DNA from: JBHJHK01 sp050330975
GTDB taxonomy: Bacteria; Pseudomonadota; Gammaproteobacteria; Competibacterales; Competibacteraceae
Length of the DNA: 9,856 bases
Direction of reading: 5' to 3'
Assembly (NCBI GenBank): GCA_050330975.1
Contig: JBHJHK010000437.1
Span: 1 to 9,856, forward strand
Translations under genes and position numbers: made by a program
The notes under the pieces: model-generated
Seen by the model: the letters and a program-made list of their open reading frames with translations, nothing else
Told to the model about the DNA's origin: nothing
Databases searched by the model: none
Shown here: positions 1-5,930 of the stretch, piece by piece
Layout: every line of letters begins with the position of its first letter
Numbering within the stretch: the first letter of the stretch is position 1

Positions 1-12
1 CACCTCTCCGCG

Positions 13-37
13 GGACTAGCCGCATGGTGACTAGTCC
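13..37. repeat. Inverted repeat (hairpin) at left edge
   Basis: GGACTAG (13-19) and CTAGTCC (31-37) are perfect 7-base inverted arms around an 11-base loop, and CGCG lies just outside on both sides. A run of ten G (43-52) follows on the plus strand. There is no T-run on either side, so this is not a canonical Rho-independent terminator. It could still be a stem-loop at the 3' end of a transcript from either side. Its role is unknown. Confidence 0.5.
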
Positions 38-75
38 AGCGCGGGGGGGGGGTTCAAGGGGGCTGGCCGAGAAAT

Positions 76-145
76 CCCCCCGCCCCCCCGCCGCCCCCCC
101 CCCCCCCCCCCCGCCCCCCCCCCCCCGCCCCCCCCCCCCCCCCCC
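76..145. repeat. C-rich homopolymer tract (70 bp)
   Basis: From 76 to 145 the plus strand is C with only six interrupting G. The longest pure runs are 19 (94-112), 13 (114-126) and 18 (128-145) bases. On the minus strand this is a G-rich tract able in principle to form quadruplexes, lying 38 to 108 bases past the stop of the coiled-coil gene. A G10 run at 43-52 could pair with it. The tract could be a slippage-prone repeat, or a sequencing/assembly artefact at a contig end. Apparent proline-rich reading frames across it are a by-product of poly-C. Confidence 0.85.
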
Positions 146-148
146 GGC

Positions 149-160
149 GCCCCCGGGGGC
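149..160. repeat. GC-only palindrome downstream of coiled-coil gene
   Basis: GCCCCCGGGGGC is a perfect 12-base palindrome lying 24 bases past the stop codon of the minus-strand gene ending at 184. Further GGCGCC and CCCGGG units lie beside it (146-175). It could fold at the end of that transcript, but no T-run follows, so terminator function is only a guess. Confidence 0.35.
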
Positions 161-183
161 ACCGAGGCGCCCCGGGAGGCGTC

Positions 184-654
184 TCAGGAACCGGCGCGGG
201 TGTCGGGGGCCGAAGTCGAGTCTTCTTGGGTGGTCTTAGGGCCGGCGGCGGGGTCCTTGGCGCTGGTAGCAGCGGGGTTGGCCTGGTCGGGCAATTTGCC
301 GATCATGCTCTTGAGTTGGTCCCGTTCGGCGTTGAGTTCTTCGATCTCGCTGTCGAAGGTGCGGGTCTTGGACGCGGCTTCGGTCTTGGCTTCCTCCAGG
401 GCCTTGGTGCGGCTGCTGATCTGCTGCTGGAGTTCGTCGATCTCCGATTGGATTCGAGCCTGGACGTCCTTGGCGTCGTCGAGGTGGCGGCTGCGCTGGT
501 CGTTCAGTTCTTCCAGGAGGGTGTCGTACTGATGGAGTACGGTGCGCAGGGAAGTCCGCACCGAGCTGACGTCGGGGCGGTCTGCCTTGGTGGCTGCGGC
601 GGTGCCTTGGTGGCTGTGGGCGTGGTCGCCGTTGGGTCGTCCAAAGAGTTTCAT
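184..654 (-). CDS. Coiled-coil protein of unknown function (156 aa)
   Basis: I do not recognise a named family. I place the start at the ATG of MKLFGRPNG (654-652) because AGGAAG, a strong ribosome binding site, sits six bases upstream. An in-frame extension to 786 would add an unconvincing leader. Residues 1-28 are polar and His-containing. Residues about 30-121 form a long charged heptad-type helix rich in Glu, Gln, Lys, Asp and Leu, typical of a coiled coil. Residues 122-156 are Ala/Pro/Thr/Asp-rich and probably disordered. There is no signal peptide or membrane segment, so it is likely cytoplasmic. It lies downstream of xseB on the same strand, 162 bases away with its own candidate promoter, so it is probably a separate unit. 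It could be a structural or scaffold protein; function is unknown. Confidence 0.8.
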   Translation of the reverse strand: MKLFGRPNGDHAHSHQGTAAATKADRPDVSSVRTSLRTVLHQYDTLLEELNDQRSRHLDDAKDVQARIQSEIDELQQQISSRTKALEEAKTEAASKTRTFDSEIEELNAERDQLKSMIGKLPDQANPAATSAKDPAAGPKTTQEDSTSAPDTRAGS

Positions 655-670
655 GGCGGTCTTCCTGTGG

Positions 671-695
671 GCGTAGAGGGCGTAGAGGGCGTAGG
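671..695. repeat. Short tandem repeat in 5' leader
   Basis: Two copies of GCGTAGAGG (671-679, 680-688) are followed by a partial third, GCGTAGG (689-695). They lie 17 to 41 bases upstream of the coiled-coil gene's start, inside its probable leader. They may be a slippage site or simply a chance small duplication. Confidence 0.6.
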
Positions 696-757
696 TAGCG
701 ACGCGGCGAGGATCGTCCCGCGGGCGCAGGGAGTTATTGGAGCAGAGAATGATGAAC

Positions 758-786
758 GTTTTACGACGACCCCCCGCCCAAGGCAA
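758..786 (-). promoter_or_regulatory. Candidate sigma-70-like promoter
   Basis: Read on the minus strand, TTGCCT (786-781) and TAAAAC (763-758) are separated by exactly 17 bases. They match the -35 and -10 consensus at four of six positions each. Transcription would begin near 750 and leave a leader of roughly 95 bases before the coiled-coil gene. The region is locally more AT-rich than its surroundings, which supports a promoter. This is pattern recognition only. Confidence 0.35.
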
Positions 787-816
787 GTTTTTGCACCTTT
801 TAAGCGCCAGGGGCGA

Positions 817-1071
817 TTATTCCTCCCCTGTGGGGGAGCTTTGGTCCTCGGGGGCGGGCTCGGCGTCGCGGTTGTCCCCCAGGCGCTCGTTGAGTAGCCG
901 CTCCACTTGGTCCAGGCGTTCCCGGCAGGCCCGGTAGGCCGCCAAGGCCTGCTCCACCTTGGGCACGAGGCCGTCGATGTCGGGTTCTTCGTCGTCGTGG
1001 CGCAGTTCCTCGGCGATGCGTTTTAGGGTGGCGTAGTTGGCGTTGTAGGACTGGGCTTCTTCCGAGCTCAT
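817..1071 (-). CDS. xseB: Exodeoxyribonuclease VII small subunit (84 aa)
   Basis: Small subunit of exonuclease VII, which joins several copies to one XseA to degrade single-stranded DNA into oligonucleotides in repair and recombination. The 84-aa length is typical. Residues about 9-64 form two charged helices, and the second (LAAYRACRERLDQVE) matches the family's Y-x-x-C/G-x-x-L helix pattern. The usual middle motif, like ESGxLxLEES, is replaced by DDEEPDIDGLVPKVEQA, so this is a divergent member. The last 20 residues are acidic and disordered. Its ATG overlaps the xseA stop as ATGA (1071-1068), indicating translational coupling. The position next to xseA strongly supports the call. No strong ribosome binding site is visible before the ATG, as expected for coupling. 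Confidence 0.85.
   Translation of the reverse strand: MSSEEAQSYNANYATLKRIAEELRHDDEEPDIDGLVPKVEQALAAYRACRERLDQVERLLNERLGDNRDAEPAPEDQSSPTGEE
823..838. repeat. Hairpin at the end of xseB
   Basis: CTCCCC (823-828) and GGGGAG (833-838) pair perfectly around TGTG. The stem lies just inside the 3' end of xseB, before its TAA stop. A weaker CGCC/GGCG stem follows further along the minus-strand transcript (805-815). Neither is followed by a T-run. They may contribute to ending or protecting the operon mRNA. Confidence 0.3.
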
Positions 1072-2744
1072 GGGGCGTCTTCTGGGGGTGAATGGGACCT
1101 GGTGCGGGTGACGGCGACGGTGCCATCGTGGAACTCCAGCTCCAGGCGGCGATGGCTCTTGGCTGCCTGCCTGGAGGTCACCGGGGTCTTGCCGGCGCGC
1201 ACCACGGCAAAGCCCCGGCGCAGAATGTGACGGGGGCGGTGGCCAGTGACTTCGCTCCCCAGGGCTTGGAGGGCCAGCCGGGCCCGTTTGAGGATACCCT
1301 TAATCCCTCCCAGGGCGAGGTGCTGGAGCCCGGTATTCCTCTGGGCTGTGCGGAGGCGGTAGTGGGCCCCCGCGGCCAGGGCGCCACGGTGGTGGTGGCA
1401 GGTCGTGTGGGCGGCGTAGAGGTTTTGCTGTCCGGTGCGGATCATCCGCTGGCGGTGGTCGTGGAGGGCGGCCTCCGCCCGGTGACAGCGGCGCAGGGCG
1501 GCGGTCTCCAAGTCGCGGTAGTCCCGCTCCAAGGTCTCGGCGGCCTGGGCCTTGAGCCGCAACACCCGCTCCAGGGTCCGATTCCAGTCCCGGTCGACTC
1601 GTGCTTTGGCCCGGCGGGTGCGGGTGTGGGCGCCGGCCTGGATGGCCGCCCAGGCGGCCCGGGCGCCTTGGGCGTTGCCCACCGCGGTTTCGCGGATGTG
1701 GGCAGCCACCTTCGAGGGGGTGCCAAAGGGTTGGTGGGCCACCTCGTCGACGGCGGTATCGTCCTTCTGGTGGCCGATGCCCGACAGCACCGGCACCGGG
1801 CAATGGCACACCGCCCGGGCCAAAGCCTCGTCGTTGAGCCAGTTGAGGCCGGCCACGGCACCACCGCCGCGGATGATCACCACCGCATCCAGGGCATGGT
1901 GGCCATGGTGGTCGACGGCGCGGCCCAGGGCGGCCAGCAAACTCTCCACCGCCCGGGGGCCCTCGAACAGAGCGGTGAAATAGTGGAATTTCACCAGGCC
2001 CACCGCCTCCAGGGCGTCGGCGTCGCGCTCGAAGTCCCCCAGGCCCGCCGCCTGGGCGGGGCTGATGACCGCCACCCGACAGAATTCCCCCGGGGCCTCC
2101 AGCCGGCGGTTGCGGTCGAAGCAGCCCTCGGCCACCAGGGTGCGGCGGATGGCCTGGCGTTTGGCGGCCATGTCCCCCAGGGTGTAGCGGGGGTCGACGT
2201 CGGTCACCGTCAACCGCAGCTTGCCCCAGGTGGGGGGAAAGTCCACCTCCACCTGGAGGAGGAGTTTAATCCCCCCCTGGAGGGGATGGCCGGTGGCGGC
2301 CCGAAAGGTTTGGTCGATGCGCTCCCGGCGGCCCTGCCACAGGGCGGCCTCGGCTTGGGCCAGGAGCTGGCCGTCGGCGTTGTGTTCGGCGATTTCCAGA
2401 AATTGGTGACGCCCCCGGGTGCGAACCTCCACCAGTTCGGCCCGCACCCACAGAGGTGTCGGACAGGCCTCGGCCACGGCAACCCCCAGGCGTTGGAGGA
2501 GGGCGCTCAAGGAGAACCCCGGCGCTTCGTCATCCGAGGGGGGCGGGGAGGTCGGCGCCTCGGCGGCGGTGGTGGCGGGAGAAGGCGGCACTTCGGGGGC
2601 TGGATCGCCCGGGGGTAGCCAGCGGCGAAAGGGCTCCAGGGCTAGGCCTGCGGGGACAAACCAGTGGCGCTGTTGGGGGGTCCAGCGGGCCCCTAGGGCC
2701 TTGGCTTGGTCCTTTTCGCGGAAGGGAACGTTGAGGGGTGTCAT
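1068..2744 (-). CDS. xseA: Exodeoxyribonuclease VII large subunit with N-terminal DUF5710-like module (558 aa)
   Basis: Catalytic subunit of exonuclease VII, which cuts single-stranded DNA from both ends. The start is the ATG of MTPLNVPFREKDQAKALGAR (2744-2742), which matches the beginning of DUF5710; the frame stays open further upstream but only in the shadow of cobA. In order: DUF5710-like module (1-44), Pro/Ala/Ser linker (45-75), OB-fold nucleic-acid domain (about 77-185), catalytic domain (about 190-350), long helical region, and a C-terminal RGFAVVR segment. Family motifs are clear: ISPAQAAGLGDF with D237, IIRGGG with R292, and GIGHQKDDTAVDEVAH with H325 and D328, corresponding to E. 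coli D155, R205, H238 and D241. At 558 aa it is about 100 residues longer than the E. coli protein. It lies 35 bases after cobA and overlaps xseB. No good ribosome binding site is visible. Confidence 0.93.
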   Translation of the reverse strand: MTPLNVPFREKDQAKALGARWTPQQRHWFVPAGLALEPFRRWLPPGDPAPEVPPSPATTAAEAPTSPPPSDDEAPGFSLSALLQRLGVAVAEACPTPLWVRAELVEVRTRGRHQFLEIAEHNADGQLLAQAEAALWQGRRERIDQTFRAATGHPLQGGIKLLLQVEVDFPPTWGKLRLTVTDVDPRYTLGDMAAKRQAIRRTLVAEGCFDRNRRLEAPGEFCRVAVISPAQAAGLGDFERDADALEAVGLVKFHYFTALFEGPRAVESLLAALGRAVDHHGHHALDAVVIIRGGGAVAGLNWLNDEALARAVCHCPVPVLSGIGHQKDDTAVDEVAHQPFGTPSKVAAHIRETAVGNAQGARAAWAAIQAGAHTRTRRAKARVDRDWNRTLERVLRLKAQAAETLERDYRDLETAALRRCHRAEAALHDHRQRMIRTGQQNLYAAHTTCHHHRGALAAGAHYRLRTAQRNTGLQHLALGGIKGILKRARLALQALGSEVTGHRPRHILRRGFAVVRAGKTPVTSRQAAKSHRRLELEFHDGTVAVTRTRSHSPPEDAP

Positions 2745-2779
2745 AACTTGCCGGTGGTACCACAAGGACGGCGGGGACT

Positions 2780-3526
2780 TCAACCCCCGGGGTGATCCAA
2801 GGGCGGCTTCCCGTCGGCGAAGACCGTCCCCACCAGCAACAGGGCGGGGTCCTTGAGGGGTTGGCGGGCCAAAGTCAGCCCCAGGGTGGCGACGGTGCCC
2901 CAGTGAACCCGTTGGTCGGCCAAAGTACCCCGCTCTACCCCCACCGCCGGGGTGGTGGGGGGCAGGCCGTGGTCGGTGAGGCCCCGGCAGATGGCCTCCA
3001 GGCTGTCGGTGGCCATGTAGAACACCAAGGTCTGGTGGGGGCAGGCCAGGGCGGGCCAGTCCAGGGTGGGGTTGGTCGTTTTGCGGTGGCCCGTGACCAG
3101 CACACATTGAGGGGCGCGGTCGCGGTGGGTGAGGGGAATGGCGAGGGCGGCAGCGCAGGCGCTGGCGGCGGTGACCCCGGGCACCACCTGGTGGGGGATG
3201 GCGGCGCGGTGGAGGGCGTCGAGTTCTTCGGCGAGGCGGCCGAAGATCCCCGGGTCGCCCCCCTTGAGGCGCACCACCCGTTGGCCACGGCGGGCCCGGG
3301 CCACCAACAATTCGCCGATGGCCCCCTGGGGCAGGGTGTGGTGACCCTTGGTCTTGCCCACGTAAAAACGCTCGGCGGCGGGATTGATGAGGGCGAGGAC
3401 GCCATCCCCCACCAGGCGGTCAAAGACCACGACCTGGGCCTCCCCGAGGAGTCGCACCGCCCGCAGGGTGAGGAGTTCGGGGTCTCCCGGTCCCGCCCCC
3501 ACCAGATGGACGGTGGCGGGGGTCAC
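2780..3526 (-). CDS. cobA: Uroporphyrinogen-III C-methyltransferase (SUMT, 248 aa)
   Basis: Transfers two methyl groups from S-adenosylmethionine to uroporphyrinogen III, giving precorrin-2, the branch point to siroheme and cobalamin. Family motifs are in order: VGAGPGDPELLT (9-20), RLKGGDP (86-92), VVPGVTAAS (114-122) and PLTHRD (131-136), with a Gly-rich C-terminal strand (LLLVGTVF). The usual FGRGGEE reads FGRLAEE and the usual YMG reads YMA, small departures from the common pattern. The length suits a single-domain SUMT rather than the fused CysG type. The start is GTG at 3526-3524, overlapping the glgA stop as GTGA, so it is probably translated by coupling. I see no other siroheme or cobalamin genes here. 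The symbol cobA (also sumT or the CysG C-terminal domain) is by family. Confidence 0.93.
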   Translation of the reverse strand: MTPATVHLVGAGPGDPELLTLRAVRLLGEAQVVVFDRLVGDGVLALINPAAERFYVGKTKGHHTLPQGAIGELLVARARRGQRVVRLKGGDPGIFGRLAEELDALHRAAIPHQVVPGVTAASACAAALAIPLTHRDRAPQCVLVTGHRKTTNPTLDWPALACPHQTLVFYMATDSLEAICRGLTDHGLPPTTPAVGVERGTLADQRVHWGTVATLGLTLARQPLKDPALLLVGTVFADGKPPLDHPGG

Positions 3527-4965
3527 CGGTCGACGAGCCGGCGGTAGAGGTCCTCGTAGGCGGCGCCCTGGCGATCCCAGGAGAAGTCCTGGGCCATGGC
3601 GTTGGTCTGCAGTTGGCGCCAGCGCTCTGGCTCCCGGTAGAGCTTCAACACCGTATTCAACCCCCAGGCGAGGCCTGTGGCGTCGTAGTGCTCAAAGACC
3701 ACCCCCGTGCCCCGGTTGGCCTCGGCGTCGAAGGGCACCACCGTGTCGGCGAGGCCGCCGGTGCGGCGCACCAGGGGAATCGTACCGTAGCGCAGGCTGT
3801 ACATCTGGTTGAGGCCACAGGGCTCGTAGCGCGACGGCATCAAGAACGCATCGGCCCCCCCTTCGATGAGGTGGGCTAGGGCGTTGTCGAAGCCCCGGTG
3901 GAAGCGCACCTGGTCGGGGTAGGTGGCCTGGAGCTGGGCAAATAGTTCTTCAAAGGCGGCTTCGCCGCTCCCCAACACCACCAAGCGGAAGTCCCGGCGG
4001 GCCAGAAAGGTCGGCAAGACCTCGGCCATCAAGTCAAAGCCCTTCTGGGAAGCCAGGCGGGAGACCACCCCCACCAAGGGGGGGCCGAGGTCGTCGGGCA
4101 GGCCCACCCGCTGCAGTAGTGCCGCCTTATTGAGGCGCTTGTCGTCGAGGCTGTCCGCGTCATAGGGAGCGGCGAGGTGAGGATCCGTGGCCGGATTCCA
4201 CTCGCCGTAGTCGACGCCGTTGAGGATGCCAGTGAGGTCTTGTCGCCGGGCCTGGAGTATGCCCTCTAGACCCATGCCGTACTCGGCGGTGCAAATTTCC
4301 CGGGCGTAGGTGGGGCTCACCGTCACCAGGGCATCGGCGTGGCGCAGGCCGGTTTTGAGGAAGTTGATGCGTCCCCGCTGGAGGTCGCTGGCGTCGAGGC
4401 TGTCCACGGCGGAGCCCAAGTCCAGGTCGACTAGGAGGTCGGCGGTGAAGTCCCCCTGGTAGCCGAGGTTGTGGATGGCCAACAGGCTCACAGGAGTTGG
4501 ACTAAAGGGTGCCTGGCGCTTGAGGTCCAAGGGCGTGAGACCCCCGGGCCAGTCGTTGCAGTGGACGATTTGGGGGGTCAGCCCACTGTGGATACAGTGG
4601 GTTATGGCGCTGCGGGTCAGCAGCGCCGCCCGCAGGGGCTCGTCGGCGTCCTGGGTGTACAGCGATGAGCGGTGGTAAAACGCCGGACAGTCGACGACGT
4701 ACACCGGCGGTTGGTGATCCAGCAAGGCCGTACAGTGAACGGTGACCTCCACCTGGCGGTGGGCGAAGGGGATGACGTAGCGCTGCCCGGGGTCGAAGGC
4801 GTCGCGGGGCAGGTCCCGGTAGCCGGGCAAAAACACCCATACCCGATGGCCGCGGCGGTGGAGGTGGCGCACCAGGGCGGTGGAGACGTCGGCCAGTCCC
4901 CCCACCTTGGCGAAGGGGGTCAGTTCCGTCGTGAGGTAGGCGATGGCCAGGGTACTGTTGGACAT
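3523..4965 (-). CDS. glgA: Glycogen synthase, ADP-glucose type (480 aa)
   Basis: GT5-family transferase that adds glucose from ADP-glucose to the non-reducing end of alpha-1,4-glucan, in the cytoplasm. The 480-aa length matches bacterial GlgA (E. coli 477). The N-terminal KVGGLADV (20-27) is the KxGGL ADP-glucose loop. Further landmarks are HNLGYQGDF (165-173), NGVDYGEWNP (249-258), VSRLASQKGFD (301-311, with R303 and K308), and PSRYEPCGLNQMYSLRYGT (377-395, with E381). The C-terminus ends YRRLVDR. The ATG start at 4965 has GGTGG a few bases upstream, a moderate ribosome binding site. It is the first gene of the minus-strand string and divergent from the Nudix gene. No glgB, glgC or glgP is in the window. 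Confidence 0.96.
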   Translation of the reverse strand: MSNSTLAIAYLTTELTPFAKVGGLADVSTALVRHLHRRGHRVWVFLPGYRDLPRDAFDPGQRYVIPFAHRQVEVTVHCTALLDHQPPVYVVDCPAFYHRSSLYTQDADEPLRAALLTRSAITHCIHSGLTPQIVHCNDWPGGLTPLDLKRQAPFSPTPVSLLAIHNLGYQGDFTADLLVDLDLGSAVDSLDASDLQRGRINFLKTGLRHADALVTVSPTYAREICTAEYGMGLEGILQARRQDLTGILNGVDYGEWNPATDPHLAAPYDADSLDDKRLNKAALLQRVGLPDDLGPPLVGVVSRLASQKGFDLMAEVLPTFLARRDFRLVVLGSGEAAFEELFAQLQATYPDQVRFHRGFDNALAHLIEGGADAFLMPSRYEPCGLNQMYSLRYGTIPLVRRTGGLADTVVPFDAEANRGTGVVFEHYDATGLAWGLNTVLKLYREPERWRQLQTNAMAQDFSWDRQGAAYEDLYRRLVDR

Positions 4966-5088
4966 AGTGCCACCAGTTTAACCCCTTAGGCGGGTGCCCA
5001 CCAGGGAAAGGATGCAGACCGACCTGGACGGCCCCTTTGGCGGCGGCCATGATGTCATGGGAGAGCCGAGTTCTAAGGGGGAGTTCCT
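4966..5088. promoter_or_regulatory. Divergent intergenic region between glgA and the Nudix gene
   Basis: These 123 bases must hold the promoters for both divergent units. They contain the perfect 14-base palindrome at 5047-5060 and, nearer glgA, GGTG-CC-CACC (4986-4995), another inverted repeat. I could not pick a convincing -35/-10 pair on either strand. The strong ribosome binding site of the Nudix gene (AGGGGGAG, 5076-5083) marks the right end. Confidence 0.5.
5047..5060. promoter_or_regulatory. Palindromic candidate operator
   Basis: CCATGA and TCATGG are perfect 6-base inverted arms separated by TG. The site is 28 bases upstream of the Nudix start and 81 bases upstream of glgA. Such short palindromes often bind dimeric regulators, and the location would allow control of either divergent unit. 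No regulator gene is nearby, so the binding protein is unknown. Confidence 0.35.
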
Positions 5089-5787
5089 TTGCCACAGCCG
5101 CTGCCAAGGCGCCGTAGGGCCCCGTTGCTGGATGCCGCCAGCCTGGTGATGCTGCGGTGTCGCTCCCCTGGGACCGCAGAAGTGCTCATGGGGCGTCGCC
5201 CCGCCACCGCGCGGTTTATGCCGGGCTGCTACGTCTTTCCCGGGGGCAAGGTGGAGGGGGAGGATCGTCGCATCACCCCCCTGACGCCCCTGGCTCGCCA
5301 TTGGATCGCCCCCTTGGCGGTGGCCGCCGACCCCCACCGGGCCCGAGCCCTGGCCGTGGCCGCGCTGCGGGAGGCCTTTGAAGAGACGGGTCTCGCGCTG
5401 CCACCCCCGGCGGAGTGCGGCGGTCTAGGGCCCACCCAGGGGGTTGGGCGGGAGTCATCTCCCTTCGGGGGGCCGGTGTTGGATTTGGCCGCTTTGGCCT
5501 ATGTGGCTCGGGCCGTGACCCCCGCCCACCTGGCGCTGCGGTTCCACGCCCGGTTTTTCGCCGCCCCCTGGGATGGCTGGCCGGAGGCTCTCCCCGGCGA
5601 TGGAGAACTAGAAGTGCTCCGCTGGGTGCCCTTGGCCGAGGCCCACACCTTGCCCACGGCGGCGGTGACCCGCTTTGTCATCGATGAAGTGCGGCGGTTG
5701 TGGCCGTTGGGCTTCGACCCGAGTCTACCCCGGGGCATGTACACCCAGCGCCTTGGACAGCCAGTGGTACGCCATCCAAGTCTGTGA
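5089..5787 (+). CDS. NUDIX hydrolase with split Nudix box, NUDT19-like (232 aa)
   Basis: Nudix hydrolases cleave nucleoside diphosphates linked to another group. The box is in two parts: FPGGKVEGED (50-59), then a 34-residue insertion, then REAFEETGL (94-102), whose metal-binding E95, E98 and E99 are intact. An insertion at this place is the hallmark of the NUDT19/RP2 group, whose mammalian member cleaves coenzyme A and acyl-CoA esters; applying that substrate here is inference. EVLRWVPLAEA (174-184) suits the end of the Nudix fold. The start is TTG at 5089, chosen because AGGGGGAG lies five bases upstream and an in-frame stop is at 5074. It is divergent from glgA. Substrate remains unproven. 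Confidence 0.88.
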   Translation: MPQPLPRRRRAPLLDAASLVMLRCRSPGTAEVLMGRRPATARFMPGCYVFPGGKVEGEDRRITPLTPLARHWIAPLAVAADPHRARALAVAALREAFEETGLALPPPAECGGLGPTQGVGRESSPFGGPVLDLAALAYVARAVTPAHLALRFHARFFAAPWDGWPEALPGDGELEVLRWVPLAEAHTLPTAAVTRFVIDEVRRLWPLGFDPSLPRGMYTQRLGQPVVRHPSL

Positions 5788-5800
5788 AGTATCCACGGTG

Positions 5801-5816
5801 CCCCGAGTTGCCGGGG
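5801..5816 (+). terminator. Weak hairpin after the Nudix gene
   Basis: CCCCG (5801-5805) and CGGGG (5812-5816) can pair around AGTTGC, 13 bases after the Nudix stop codon. There is no T-run after it, so intrinsic termination is doubtful; it could stabilise the 3' end. Confidence 0.25.
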
Positions 5817-5831
5817 AGGCCATGGGCGACG

Positions 5832-5861
5832 TTGGCGACGGGGAGGACAATCCGGCATACT
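5832..5861 (+). promoter_or_regulatory. Candidate promoter for the exported small protein
   Basis: TTGGCG (5832-5837) and CATACT (5856-5861) are 18 bases apart and match sigma-70 consensus at three and four of six positions. A start near 5868 would give a leader of about 60 bases before the ATG at 5931. The 143-base gap after the Nudix gene is long enough for a separate promoter. Weak evidence. Confidence 0.25.
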
Positions 5862-5930
5862 GCCTCCTCAATTGCCATGGTTCTTCGGCGCCAAGTCCAC
5901 TTAACCGTGGGGAGAGGGGAGATCGCGACC

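Noticed and set aside
24..239. Plus-strand open frame with a polyproline run
   Set aside because: The proline run is just the poly-C tract translated, there is no recognisable domain, and it overlaps the coiled-coil gene on the other strand.
1092..2618. Long plus-strand open frame of 508 codons opposite xseA
   Set aside because: It is antisense to a clear xseA with intact catalytic motifs; long antisense frames are expected in GC-rich coding DNA, and its product is a low-complexity Gly/Val/Ala sequence.
2745..3107. 121-residue upstream extension of xseA
   Set aside because: It is read out of frame through cobA, is low-complexity, and the DUF5710 similarity begins exactly at the ATG at 2744.
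2792..3547. Plus-strand open frame of 251 codons opposite cobA
   Set aside because: Antisense shadow of a well-supported SUMT; Gly-rich sequence with no domain.
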